This document shows positions 19,764-28,394 of a DNA stretch of 44,037 nucleotides, one piece after another; the first letter of the stretch is position 1, and each line of letters begins with the position of its first letter. The notes beneath the pieces are model-generated. The model had not been told where the DNA came from and searched no databases. It saw nothing but the letters and a program-made list of their open reading frames with translations. This DNA is from Actinomycetota bacterium (GTDB lineage: Bacteria > Actinomycetota > Actinomycetes > Streptosporangiales > Streptosporangiaceae). The position numbers and the translations under genes are program-made. Location of the stretch: positions 1-44,037 of the forward strand of contig PMSU01000113.1 in NCBI GenBank assembly GCA_003168255.1, read 5' to 3'.

Positions 19764-22420
19764 TGAGAGCGATCCGACGTTTCACCGTCCGTACCGCGTT
19801 GCCCGAGCCGCTTGCTCCGCTGCGCGAGCTGATCCTGAATCTCCGGTGGTCCTGGCACCCAGGCAGCCGGCAGCTTCTGGCCGAGATCGACGCCAGCCGG
19901 TGGCAGCGAAGCGGACACGATCCGGTCGCCATGCTTGGCGAGGTACCACCCGAGCGACTCGAAGAGCTTGCCGCTGACGAGGGGTTTCTGGGCAGGCTGG
20001 GCGAGGCCGTGGATGACCTGCACGAGTACCTTTCCGGCCCGCGGTGGTACCAGTCGGCGGACGAGCCCGGCGGATCGGCGCTGGCCGGGGCCCCTGCGGC
20101 CATCGCGTACTTCTCTCCCGAGTACGGCATCACCGCGGCGCTGCCGCAGTACTCGGGCGGTCTCGGCATCCTGGCCGGGGATCACCTCAAGGCAGCCAGC
20201 GACCTTGGTGTCCCGCTGATCGGCGTGGGCCTGCTCTATCGGCACGGCTACTTCACCCAGTCGTTCTCCAGGGAGGGCTGGCAGACCGAGCGTTACCCCT
20301 CGATCGATCCGAACGGGCTGCCGCTGACCCTGCTGCGCACCGACGACGGGATGCCGGTCCGGGTCACGGTGGCACTCGCCGACGGCCTCATGCTGGCCGC
20401 GCAGGTCTGGCAGGCCCGGGTAGGGCGGGTCACGCTGCTGCTGCTCGACTCGTATGTGCAGGACAACGAGCCCGAGCTGCACGAGGTCACCGACAGGCTG
20501 TACGGCGGCGGCAGCGAGCACAGGCTCCGCCAAGAGCTGCTGCTCGGCATCGGCGGCGTCCGCGCGGTACGGGCCTTCTGCGCGATCGGCGGGCATCCAG
20601 AGCCCGAGGTGTTCCATACCAACGAGGGCCACGCCGGTTTCCTCGGCCTTGAGCGCATCCGCGAGTACGCGCAGCTGGGGCTCAGCTTCGACGAGGCCAT
20701 CGAGGCCTGCCGTGCTGGCACCGTATTCACCACCCACACCCCGGTTCCCGCGGGCATCGACAGGTTCGATCGCGATCTTGTGACGCGCCATTTCTCCGGT
20801 GACGCGGCGGATCCGGCGCTGCCCATCGACCGGGTGCTCGCGCTCGGTGCCGAGAATTACCCGGGCGGCGATCACGCCGTGTTCAACATGGCCGTGATGG
20901 GCATGCGCCTATCCCAGCGGGTGAACGGGGTGAGTCGGCTGCACGGAGCGGTCAGCAGGCAGATGTTCGCCGGCCTGTGGCCAGGCTTCGACACGGCCGA
21001 GGTGCCGATCGGGTCGGTCACTAACGGCGTGCACGCTCCCACCTGGATGGCCGGCGAGGTCATCGCGCTGGCCGCCGCCGAGACGGACCCGGAGCAGCCC
21101 GGCGGCGCGTCGGCGAATCTGGCCGAGGACTGGCCGGCCTGGGAGCGCATCGCGGCTGCGGGACCAGCCCGGATATGGCAGGTTCGCGCCCAGCTGCGGG
21201 CACGGCTTGTCGCCGAGACCAGGCGACGGCTGCGCGCCTCCTGGCGGCAGCGCGGCTTCTCCGAGGCGGAGCTGACCTGGATCGATGACGCGCTCGACGA
21301 GGACGTGCTCACCGTCGGCTTCGCCCGGCGGGTGCCCTCCTACAAGCGGCTGACCCTCATGCTGCGCGATACCGGGCGGCTGAAGGCACTGCTGCTCGAT
21401 CCGAAGCATCCGGTGCAGATCGTCATCGCAGGCAAGGCGCATCCCGCCGACGACGGCGGCAAGCGACTGATCCAGCAGATGATCGAATTCACCGACGATC
21501 CCGCGGTCCGGCACCGCATCGTGTTCCTGCCCGACTACGACATGGCACTCGGCCGCGCCATGGTGCAGGGCTGTGACGTTTGGCTGAACAACCCGCTGCG
21601 GCCGCTGGAGGCATGCGGTACCTCTGGCATGAAGTCGGCACTGAACGGTGGGCTCAACCTCTCGATAAGGGACGGCTGGTGGGACGAGTGGGCTGACGGC
21701 GGCAACGGCTGGATCATCCCCTCTGCCGACGGGCTAGCCGATGAAGACCGCCGCGATGAGCTGGAGTCGGCAGCGCTCTACGACTTGCTCGGTCAGTCAG
21801 TGGCCCGGCTCTTCTACGACCGGGACGCCGATGGGCTGCCCAGACGATGGCTCGAGATGGTCCGGCACACGTTGCGCGTGCTCGCCCCGCGGTTGCAGGC
21901 CTCGCGCATGGTGCGGGAGTACGTCACCGAGCTGTACGTCCCCGCCGCACGCAGCACCAGGGCGCTGACCTCAGGCGGGCCCTCGTCCTTCGCAAGCGCC
22001 AGCGAGCTTGCCGCGTGGCGGCACCGGGTGATGAAGGCCTGGCCAGGCGTGCGGATCGAGCATGTCGAGGCGGAGGCGGCGGAGCCCAGGCTGGGGTCCA
22101 GGCTGGCCGTGCGGGCGAGCATCGCGCTCGGGGAGCTCACCCCCCGCGACGTCGCGGTCGAACTGGTCTGCGGCCGGGCCGGGGACGATGACGAGATCAC
22201 CGATCCCTCGTACACCACGCTGGCGGCTGACCCGCAGCAGAACGGGTGCCAGGGCGGTGCGGTCAGGTACTCGGGGGAGGCCGTGCTTGGCTGGGCCGGC
22301 CCGTTCGGCTACACCGTGCGAGTGCTGCCCAGTCATCCACTGCTGGCCAGCCGGGCCGAGCTCGGGCTCGTCACCCTCCCCGAGGCGCCGGTCGGCATGA
22401 CAAACGGCGACCTGCGTTGA
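19763..22420 (+). CDS. glgP: Alpha-glucan (glycogen) phosphorylase
   Basis: The 885-residue GT35 enzyme releases glucose 1-phosphate from alpha-1,4-glucan with pyridoxal phosphate. It is of the short-type phosphorylase group with an N-terminal domain beginning PLAPLRELILNLRWSWHP, then AYFSPEYGI, PQYSGGLGILAGDHLKAASDLG, and the cofactor-lysine motif GTSGMKSALNGGLNLS (Lys624), followed by DGWWDEW. PSYKRLTLM and IVIAGKAHPAD are the usual phosphate/nucleotide-fold motifs. It starts with GTG 19763, probably leaderless. It is transcribed away from glgE-treS-mak-glgB, so synthesis and breakdown share one intergenic region of 95 bp. Confidence 0.93.
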   Translation: MRAIRRFTVRTALPEPLAPLRELILNLRWSWHPGSRQLLAEIDASRWQRSGHDPVAMLGEVPPERLEELAADEGFLGRLGEAVDDLHEYLSGPRWYQSADEPGGSALAGAPAAIAYFSPEYGITAALPQYSGGLGILAGDHLKAASDLGVPLIGVGLLYRHGYFTQSFSREGWQTERYPSIDPNGLPLTLLRTDDGMPVRVTVALADGLMLAAQVWQARVGRVTLLLLDSYVQDNEPELHEVTDRLYGGGSEHRLRQELLLGIGGVRAVRAFCAIGGHPEPEVFHTNEGHAGFLGLERIREYAQLGLSFDEAIEACRAGTVFTTHTPVPAGIDRFDRDLVTRHFSGDAADPALPIDRVLALGAENYPGGDHAVFNMAVMGMRLSQRVNGVSRLHGAVSRQMFAGLWPGFDTAEVPIGSVTNGVHAPTWMAGEVIALAAAETDPEQPGGASANLAEDWPAWERIAAAGPARIWQVRAQLRARLVAETRRRLRASWRQRGFSEAELTWIDDALDEDVLTVGFARRVPSYKRLTLMLRDTGRLKALLLDPKHPVQIVIAGKAHPADDGGKRLIQQMIEFTDDPAVRHRIVFLPDYDMALGRAMVQGCDVWLNNPLRPLEACGTSGMKSALNGGLNLSIRDGWWDEWADGGNGWIIPSADGLADEDRRDELESAALYDLLGQSVARLFYDRDADGLPRRWLEMVRHTLRVLAPRLQASRMVREYVTELYVPAARSTRALTSGGPSSFASASELAAWRHRVMKAWPGVRIEHVEAEAAEPRLGSRLAVRASIALGELTPRDVAVELVCGRAGDDDEITDPSYTTLAADPQQNGCQGGAVRYSGEAVLGWAGPFGYTVRVLPSHPLLASRAELGLVTLPEAPVGMTNGDLR

Positions 22421-22439
22421 CCAACCCGCCGCGGTCCGG

Positions 22440-22523
22440 CGCCACATCCCGCGCCCGGGCCGCCACATCCCGCGCCCGGGCCGCCACATCCCGCGCCCGG
22501 GCCGCCACATCCCGCGCCCGGGC
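22440..22523. repeat. Four perfect 21-bp tandem repeats downstream of glgP
   Basis: Units at 22440-22460, 22461-22481, 22482-22502 and 22503-22523 appear identical. Each contains the 8-bp palindrome GCCCGGGC across or near the unit junction. It lies 20 bp after the glgP stop and about 75 bp before the next start, where it could act as a transcript-end or protein-binding element. Confidence 0.9.
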
Positions 22524-22597
22524 CGCGCGTCACTGGCCACACAGCCTTTCGCTGTGACAGCCTTACATTCTTCCGCTGGCATCGCTGGAGGTCTGTC

Positions 22598-23377
22598 GTG
22601 AACGAATTCGTCCGGGTGGAAACCAGGGACGCGGTGGGGACCATCCGCCTAGACCGTCCCCCGATGAACGCGCTCAATGCCCAGGTGCAGGACGAGTTGG
22701 CCGCGGCGGCGGCGACGGTGGCGGCAGATGACGAGATCAGGGCGGTGGTCCTGTACGGCGGCGCCAAAGTGTTCGCCGCCGGCGCCGACGTCAAGGAGAT
22801 GGCGGAAGCAAGTTACGTCAGGATGGCCAGGGACGCCAGGCGGCTACAGGCTTCCTTCACGGCGATCGCGAAGATTCCCAAGCCGGTCGTGGCGGCGATC
22901 ACCGGTTACGCCCTCGGCGGCGGTCTTGAGCTGGCGCTCTGCGCAGATTTCCGCGTCGTCGGCGAGGGCGCGAGGGTAGGTCAGCCGGAGATCCTGCTGG
23001 GCGTAATCCCGGGCGCAGGCGGCACCCAGCGACTGCCCCGCCTGGTCGGCCCTGCCAGGGCCAAGGACATCATCTACACGGGGCGGTTCGTGGCCGCGCA
23101 GGAGGCGCTGGCGATCGGCCTCGCGGACCGGGTGGTACCGGACGAGGACGTGTACCAGGCCGCGTGCGAGCTAGCCGGCCGCTTCGCGGCCGGGCCCGCT
23201 GTAGCCCTGCGTGCCGCCAAGCAGGCCATCGATGAAGGGCTTGAGGTCAGCCTCGACGCTGGCCTGGAGATCGAGCTGCTGCACTTCTCCGGGCTCTTCG
23301 CCACCGAGGACCAGCGCACCGGAATGCGTAGTTTCATCGAGAATGGTCCGGGGAAAGCCACGTTCTCCGGGCGGTAA
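22598..23377 (+). CDS. Enoyl-CoA hydratase/isomerase family protein
   Basis: The 259-residue crotonase-fold protein has the CoA-binding/oxyanion segment AAGADVKEM and [17 protein letters not shown], with the two catalytic glutamates Glu111 and Glu131 in [21 protein letters not shown], 20 residues apart as in true enoyl-CoA hydratases. It therefore probably hydrates trans-2-enoyl-CoA in fatty-acid beta-oxidation or a related pathway. The start is GTG 22598 with GGAGG about 10 bases upstream. The C-terminal [23 protein letters not shown] is typical. No other beta-oxidation gene is adjacent; the next gene downstream is a small hypothetical 30 bp away, probably in the same transcript. Confidence 0.92.
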   Translation: MNEFVRVETRDAVGTIRLDRPPMNALNAQVQDELAAAAATVAADDEIRAVVLYGGAKVFAAGADVKEMAEASYVRMARDARRLQASFTAIAKIPKPVVAAITGYALGGGLELALCADFRVVGEGARVGQPEILLGVIPGAGGTQRLPRLVGPARAKDIIYTGRFVAAQEALAIGLADRVVPDEDVYQAACELAGRFAAGPAVALRAAKQAIDEGLEVSLDAGLEIELLHFSGLFATEDQRTGMRSFIENGPGKATFSGR

Positions 23378-23409
23378 CGTGCCTGGAGAATCAGACGAAC
23401 GGAGCCATC

Positions 23410-23820
23410 ATGACCGAGCCGGGCGATGCTCTCTCGTTCGATCTGGTTGCCGCCGCGCTGCGGGCCGACAGCGCCGACGTGGCCGTATACGCGCGCGTAC
23501 TCACCGACTCGCTGGGTGACACCCTCCCAGCCGGGGTCGTCACCGTGGATAGAGAGCGGACCATGTCGGACCGGATGCGCGGCCGCCCCGGCGAGGTGTC
23601 CAAGATCACGGTCAGGCTGGGCGACCAGCTCCTGACGCTGGGCGTCGAGCGCGGCAGGCCGGTCGCGGAGATCTGCCGAGAGGTGCGCGGCGTCGTGCTA
23701 TCCCGGCAGCCGGTGCAGGTAGCCGAATGGGCAGCCGAGCTGGCCAGGGCGCTGGTCGCCTATGCCGACCAGAACGCGCAGGCTGCGCAGGTGCTGCGCC
23801 GCCTTGTGGCAGGAAGCTGA
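23410..23820 (+). CDS. Conserved hypothetical protein, 136 aa
   Basis: Start ATG 23410 has GGAG at about 23400-23403. The product is soluble, with an N-terminal helical stretch (FDLVAAALRADSADVAVYARVLTDSLGD), a central strand pair (SKITVRLGDQLLTLGVERGRP) and a C-terminal helix (VAEWAAELARALVAYADQNAQAAQVLRRL). I do not recognise a named family. It follows the enoyl-CoA hydratase by about 30 bp and precedes the Ser/Thr kinase by about 145 bp. The amphipathic terminal helix suggests oligomerisation. Confidence 0.65.
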   Translation: MTEPGDALSFDLVAAALRADSADVAVYARVLTDSLGDTLPAGVVTVDRERTMSDRMRGRPGEVSKITVRLGDQLLTLGVERGRPVAEICREVRGVVLSRQPVQVAEWAAELARALVAYADQNAQAAQVLRRLVAGS

Positions 23821-23893
23821 GGCCGGCGGCCTCGATGTCAGCAATCCTGCCCGTGTCGTAACTTGCCAACGCCCATGTTCGTCACATTAGATG

Positions 23894-23949
23894 GGCAGCC
23901 TTCCCATAAGGCAGTCTTCGGAGAGAGCATTTCTCTAGGCAGCCTTCCC
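23894..23949 (+). promoter_or_regulatory. Repeated GGCAGCCTTCCC motif before the kinase gene
   Basis: GGCAGCCTTCCC occurs at 23894-23905 and again at 23938-23949, 44 bp apart, and the following bases are also similar (ATAAGG versus GTAGGG). The second copy runs into TAGGGT at 23951-23956, a possible -10 element only nine bases before the ATG at 23966. A short dyad (AGAGA...TCTCT) lies between the copies. It may be a paired regulator site overlapping the promoter. Confidence 0.4.
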
Positions 23950-23965
23950 GTAGGGTGGCGAAGCG

Positions 23966-25723
23966 ATGGCCGCGCAGAACACGATGCCGGAACGGCTTGG
24001 CCCGTACCGCCTGCTCGAGAGAATCGGCGAAGGCGGCATGGGTGTCGTCCACCTTGCCCATGACGAGGAAGGCCGGGCTGTCGCGGTAAAGGTGCTGCGG
24101 CCTGGGGTGGCAATCGACCCGGATGCCCGCCGTCGGCTGGGCCGGGAGTTCGAGACGATGCGCCGGGTGCGCAGCCCGTTCGTGGCCGAGGTCATCGACG
24201 CCGACGTGACCGGCGACATGCCCTACGTGGTCACGCGTTACGTGGCCGGCCGCTCCCTCGATCAGATGATCAGGGACGACGGGCCGATGTACGGACGGGC
24301 TCTCGAGCGGCTCGCCTGGGGGTTGTCGGAAGGCCTGGCGGCCGTGCACGCCGCGGGCGTGGTGCACCGGGACCTCAAACCGGCGAATGTGGTGATGGCG
24401 GGCGGCGTGCCCGTGTTGATCGATTTCGGCATCGCACATGCACCGGACGCGACCAGGATCACCCAGGCAGGCATGTTCATGGGCACGCCCGGGTACCTGG
24501 CGCCCGAGGTGGTCGAGGGCCAGCCCAGCGGCCCAGCGGCCGACGTGCATTCCTGGGGCAGCACGGTGGCGTTCGCGGCCACCGGCCGCCCGCCCTACGG
24601 CACGGGTTCCTACGAGACGATCTTCTACCGGATCGTCGGCGGGAAGGCGGACCTGGACGGGATCCCCGCGAAGCTGATGCCGCTGGTGACCGCCGCGCTC
24701 GGCCGCGATCCAGCCCGCCGGCCCTCGGCGATGCAGCTCACCGTGGACTGCGCCGCCATCGACCTGTCCGGGCCGGACACAGCAGCCAATGGGCGCGTGG
24801 CACCGACCAGATCGGCCAACGGCGCGATCGGGGCGAGCGCGGCCGCCGCCCTGGCCGGATCCGCGAGGGCCGCGACGCCTGCCGCACCCGGGACAATCAT
24901 GGAGGGGTCGGCCGCGCTCATCGCGGCGCCGGACGCCGGACGTCCTCACTGGACGCGAGAATTTCCGGCCATGCGGAGGAACGACGACTTTGCCGACCTG
25001 CTGCCCCCGGTGTCGTACCGCGCCGCGCCCGCGGTCCCGGCTGTGGCGCCGCAGGGCAACGGGACTGACCCCGCCGCGAAGGCGCCGGCCAAGCAGTCAT
25101 CGGGCGCCACGTCTCATGCTGGGTTCCGGCGGCTGCTGAGCCTGGTCACGATGGGAATCGCCGTCGCGGCGAGTGTCCTGCTGCCCGTCGCGGGCACGAT
25201 CGCCTCGCTGGCGGCGATCGTGTTGCTGCGCGCGGCTGACCGTACCCACAGCGGGCTTGCCACCCGGCGCTCTGAGCGGGGAGCCCGGCTCAGCGATGTG
25301 CCGGTCATGATCGTCAAGACCCCATGGGCGGTGGTACGCGCGCTGTTCAGCTGCCTGGTCCTCGCGCCGCTAGCGCTGACCTGCGGGGCGGCTGCGGCTG
25401 TCGCGACGGTATTTGCCGTCCACTCGAATCCGCTCCAGGCCGCGGGCGCCTACGCGGCCGGGGGGTTCGTGGCGTGCTACGGGTTCGGCCCGGGCTCCGG
25501 AACGCCGCGCAGGCAGCTTGGCCGGCTCTTCGGCGTGCTCGCGCGCAGGCAGATGCCGGCCGCGCTCACCGCGGTCGTGGTCGCCGTGATCGCGGTCGGG
25601 ACGGTGGGTGCGGCGATCACGCAGCCACACCACCTCTGGCCGTTGACAACCAGCCTGGCCTCGCACCTACAGGGTCTGCATAACCTGGCCGACAGGCTGC
25701 AAATCCGGCTACAGAGGCTCTAG
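23966..25723 (+). CDS. Membrane-bound Ser/Thr protein kinase (PknB-type, Hanks)
   Basis: The 585-residue product has a complete eukaryotic-like kinase domain at about 14-265: glycine loop GEGGMGVVHLA, Lys42 in AVKVL, catalytic loop HRDLKPANV (Asp136), DFGIA (Asp153), APE (179-181) and DVHSWG. A Pro/Ala-rich linker follows, then about four hydrophobic segments in the last 200 residues (LLSLVTMGIAVAASVLLPV, ALFSCLVLAPLALTCG, AYAAGGFVACYGF, ALTAVVVAVIAVG). It therefore anchors through its C-terminus and has no extracellular PASTA-like sensor. It could phosphorylate threonines read by the two FHA proteins in this window, but that is inference. ATG 23984 is an alternative start. Confidence 0.9.
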   Translation: MAAQNTMPERLGPYRLLERIGEGGMGVVHLAHDEEGRAVAVKVLRPGVAIDPDARRRLGREFETMRRVRSPFVAEVIDADVTGDMPYVVTRYVAGRSLDQMIRDDGPMYGRALERLAWGLSEGLAAVHAAGVVHRDLKPANVVMAGGVPVLIDFGIAHAPDATRITQAGMFMGTPGYLAPEVVEGQPSGPAADVHSWGSTVAFAATGRPPYGTGSYETIFYRIVGGKADLDGIPAKLMPLVTAALGRDPARRPSAMQLTVDCAAIDLSGPDTAANGRVAPTRSANGAIGASAAAALAGSARAATPAAPGTIMEGSAALIAAPDAGRPHWTREFPAMRRNDDFADLLPPVSYRAAPAVPAVAPQGNGTDPAAKAPAKQSSGATSHAGFRRLLSLVTMGIAVAASVLLPVAGTIASLAAIVLLRAADRTHSGLATRRSERGARLSDVPVMIVKTPWAVVRALFSCLVLAPLALTCGAAAAVATVFAVHSNPLQAAGAYAAGGFVACYGFGPGSGTPRRQLGRLFGVLARRQMPAALTAVVVAVIAVGTVGAAITQPHHLWPLTTSLASHLQGLHNLADRLQIRLQRL

Positions 25724-25818
25724 ACCGGCGTCGAGTGTGCCCTTCTCAAGCTGTTGGGGATGTGTTGCGGGTTCATCCGGCATGCCGACGGCAAGGCCCC
25801 TCGTAGTCGCAGTCGCGG

Positions 25819-26052
25819 TCACGGGGATGAGTCGCGGAGCAGTCGAACCAGCTGGTGGTCGTCGAGCGTTGTCCATGAGCCCGGTTCGGACGCGGAATCG
25901 GATCCGACCAGGCCGCGTCCTGACACGGGGGGCGCCTCGGATTGGTCCTGGTGGCGACGGTGCTCGGCCAACCGTCGCCACCAAGATGCGAGCCAGGTGA
26001 CGCCGAGCGTTGACAGGCCGACCATCGTGCCGGTGACGATCAGGCCAATCAT
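25819..26052 (-). CDS. Small single-helix membrane protein
   Basis: The 77-residue frame has a single N-terminal hydrophobic helix (MIGLIVTGTMVGLSTLGVTW) followed at once by basic residues (WWRRLAEHRRH) and a polar, acidic tail, as expected for a small type-III or signal-anchor protein. The ribosome-binding site is weak. It is convergent with the kinase gene and lies before the DUF427 gene's end. No family was recognised and there is little else to support it. Confidence 0.45.
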   Translation of the reverse strand: MIGLIVTGTMVGLSTLGVTWLASWWRRLAEHRRHQDQSEAPPVSGRGLVGSDSASEPGSWTTLDDHQLVRLLRDSSP

Positions 26053-26167
26053 CGTTGGTCACCCGTGGGGCTTGGTGAGCTGGTGAGATCCACAACCTCA
26101 TGCTCGCCACGACCTGAGCCCATCGCGTCCGTGGCTCCCTATAACGCGCGGTCGGCACGGGAAGTTG

Positions 26168-27244
26168 TTATTGCCGGCACCACATCAGGGGTGTTGTCGT
26201 CGGCGCCGATCTCGGTGAACGGCGCGTCCCCGAACTCGACCCGTAGCGCGTCTGCGAGCTCGTCCAGCTCGAACGGGGATCTGCCGGCCCTTCACGTCGG
26301 CCACCTACGCAGGAAGGACCGGAACGGGGAGCTGCGCCAGTCCGCTCTTGTCGGCGGAGCGCAGCATCCGACGGCCAGGTGTCTGCCTTGCGCTCGAGTT
26401 CTTCGACGCTGAGGTCACGGTCGACCCCGTGCGCGATGACGGTCTGGCCGGGTTCGAGCTGGACTTGCTTACCGTCAAGGTAAACGTCGACCTTGTCCGC
26501 CTCGAACGACACGAACCCGGAGATTCGGCTGACTTCGGTCGACGCGGCCGGGTACGACCACGCTGCTCCCCGTTTGCCGTCGATCTCGAAGTAGCTAGCC
26601 AAACCCTTGTAAGGGCAGAACGTCTGTCCTTCCACTGGAACGAGCGCGGCGTCGTCGACGTCCGCCCTGGGGACGTACCAGCGTGGCGCGAAGCCGGACT
26701 CGAACAGCACCAACGGAGCCTTACTGTCGGCGACGACTCGGTCCTCGCTCCGAACCACGAGATGACGACTCGTCTGCCGGATGTCGATGCGGTGGTAGCT
26801 GTCCGCGGCGTGCCCGACGATCCGCTCGTCTTCCTCGTGGAAGCTGTCCATGAGCCGCCAGGCGAAGGCGACGCGGCCTTTCAATGGTTCGGCGTGTGAC
26901 GGCAAGTCGGTGTACTGCCAGGCGGCGCGTTCTGCGTTGTGGTCACCGACCGCGACGGTGTACCAGGAGGTCGCGCCGAGGTCGCGATGGCGGGTGGAAT
27001 GGGAGCTCTGTTGAAGCGCCCCGGAGGCGACGTCGTCCAGCGGGAAGTAGGCGACTGGGTACCGCCCCGGTTCGTGCAACAGCACCACGTTCTCGCTGTC
27101 GGCGATCCAGCTACCACTGAATTTCACCCGCATACGCCGGTGTAGCGGCTCGGCGAACAGCATCCGCTCGGGCAGTGGGTTGGGCACGAGGAACCGGCCG
27201 ATCGCTGCGGGAGCAAGCGGCCCTTGTTGCCAGGACAGACCCAT
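26168..27244 (-). CDS. Double DUF427 protein with an extra C-terminal tail
   Basis: The 358-residue protein contains two DUF427 domains: about 35-125 (VKFSGSWIADSENVVLLHEPGRYPVAYFP) and 165-260 (VRSEDRVVADSKAPLVLFESGFAPRWYVP, then CPYKGLASYFEI). DUF427 is a small beta fold of unknown chemistry common in actinomycete oxidoreductase clusters. The start ATG 27244 has AAGGAAG upstream. Family-like sequence ends near LSVEELERKADTW (about 287). The next 70 residues are Arg/Ser/Thr-rich and out of character, and the DNA here (26150-26300) makes better protein in another minus frame. I infer that the natural stop was lost or displaced by rearrangement. Confidence 0.75.
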   Translation of the reverse strand: MGLSWQQGPLAPAAIGRFLVPNPLPERMLFAEPLHRRMRVKFSGSWIADSENVVLLHEPGRYPVAYFPLDDVASGALQQSSHSTRHRDLGATSWYTVAVGDHNAERAAWQYTDLPSHAEPLKGRVAFAWRLMDSFHEEDERIVGHAADSYHRIDIRQTSRHLVVRSEDRVVADSKAPLVLFESGFAPRWYVPRADVDDAALVPVEGQTFCPYKGLASYFEIDGKRGAAWSYPAASTEVSRISGFVSFEADKVDVYLDGKQVQLEPGQTVIAHGVDRDLSVEELERKADTWPSDAALRRQERTGAAPRSGPSCVGGRREGPADPRSSWTSSQTRYGSSSGTRRSPRSAPTTTPLMWCRQ

Positions 27245-27279
27245 GAGGGTTCGCTTCCTTTCGTGGATCTCAGCTGTTG

Positions 27280-27447
27280 TCGAGTTGGATTGCGGGCGCT
27301 GATGTCGGCGAAGTAGTCGGCTTTGCGCTGGTCGCCGAGGGCGTCCCAGGCTCCGGTGTCGATGACGCCAGGCGAGACGGCGTTGACGCCCGGGGTGAGC
27401 TCGCAGGTTGCGTTGGCCACGGCTGTCCTGGTCAACGCGACCTGCAT
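27280..27447 (-). pseudogene. SDR-family fragment (middle section only)
   Basis: The minus-strand frame reads ALTRTAVANATCELTPGVNAVSP, then GVIDTGAWDAL, then KADYFADISARNP. This is the post-catalytic segment of a short-chain dehydrogenase (the VNAVSPGVIDTG region after the YxxxK helix). An in-frame TGA precedes it three codons before the ATG, and after ARNPTR the sequence loses the family pattern. The cofactor-binding N-terminus and the C-terminus are absent. It sits between the alpha/beta hydrolase and DUF427 genes, so the ancestral operon probably contained an intact SDR there. Confidence 0.65.
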
Positions 27448-27494
27448 CGCTTGTCAGCGTGTCTCCGGGCCCGATTGGTTGTCTGGCTAGCTCG

Positions 27495-28349
27495 TCAGGT
27501 GGCGAAGGCGTCGCGGAGGAGGCTGTCGGTCAGTTCGGCGATCGTGTCCGCCTCTTCCTCCAGGGCGAAGTGGCCGGTGTCGAGCAGCACGACGGTGGCG
27601 TCGGGTATGTCCTTGCGGTATGCCTCGGCGCCGGGGGCGATGAAGAACGGATCGTTTTTGCCCCACGCGGCGAGCAGCTTGGGCTGTCGACGGCGCAGCC
27701 ATGCCTGCCAGTCGGGGTAGCGCGGCGGGTTGGTCTGGTAGTCCCAGAGCAGCGCTTTCATGTAGTCCGCGCGGCCTGGCAGGTCGAGCACGAGCTGGTC
27801 GGCGAGCGGCTGCTCTGGGTCGATGTGCTCGACGTCCCTTGCGCCGGCCTGCCACTGCATCCGGGTACCGGCCAGACTGACGAACCCGTCAACCGTGGCC
27901 TGACCAGCGGCGCGGTCCTGCCACCAGTCACTCAGCGCTGAGACGCCCGGTCCGAGCCCGTCGACGTAGGCGTTGCCGTTCTGGGTGACGATCCCCCGGA
28001 CCCGCTGGTCGTGCTCCAAAGCGATGCGGAACCCGACGGGCGAGCCGAAGTCGAACATGTAGATCGCGTAGTCACCAATCCCGAGTTTGTTGATCGCCTT
28101 GCCGGTGATCTCGGCTAGGCGGTCGAAGGTCGGCGACTCGGGCAGCGGGTCGGAGCTACCGAAGCCGGGATAGTCGATCGCGACGATGTGCCAGTTGGGT
28201 GACAGCCGGTCGATCAGCCGGATGTAGGAGCGGATGCTGGACGGGTAACCGGGCAGCAGCACGAGTGTCGGGCGGGCTGTATCTCCCGCTTCGCGCACGA
28301 AGACCTTGAGGCCGTCGATCTCGACATGGTGGTGGCGGATAGCTGGCAT
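27495..28349 (-). CDS. Alpha/beta hydrolase (haloalkane dehalogenase / epoxide hydrolase-like)
   Basis: The 284-residue protein has the alpha/beta hydrolase oxyanion region LLPGYPSS (31-38), a nucleophile elbow FDFGSPVG with Asp100 instead of Ser, an acid Asp233 in WGKNDPFF and His260 in DTGHFALEEEA. An Asp nucleophile is typical of dehalogenases and epoxide hydrolases, so it probably attacks an electrophilic carbon rather than an ester. The true substrate is unknown. ATG 28349 is preceded by AAAGGAG. It follows azoR by 45 bp in the same operon, suggesting a detoxification role. Confidence 0.85.
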   Translation of the reverse strand: MPAIRHHHVEIDGLKVFVREAGDTARPTLVLLPGYPSSIRSYIRLIDRLSPNWHIVAIDYPGFGSSDPLPESPTFDRLAEITGKAINKLGIGDYAIYMFDFGSPVGFRIALEHDQRVRGIVTQNGNAYVDGLGPGVSALSDWWQDRAAGQATVDGFVSLAGTRMQWQAGARDVEHIDPEQPLADQLVLDLPGRADYMKALLWDYQTNPPRYPDWQAWLRRRQPKLLAAWGKNDPFFIAPGAEAYRKDIPDATVVLLDTGHFALEEEADTIAELTDSLLRDAFAT

Positions 28350-28394
28350 GGGTGCTCCTTTCGGTGTTGTTGGCTGGGGGTGGCCGGGGCGGGG

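Noticed and set aside
19679..20875. Minus-strand open frame opposite glgP start
   Set aside because: Antisense of glgP; would also overlap the glgE promoter; no domain.
22440..22523. Possible CRISPR array
   Set aside because: Units are directly tandem with no spacers and there are no cas genes nearby.
23882..24949. Minus-strand open frame opposite the kinase
   Set aside because: Antisense of an intact kinase domain; Arg/His-rich.
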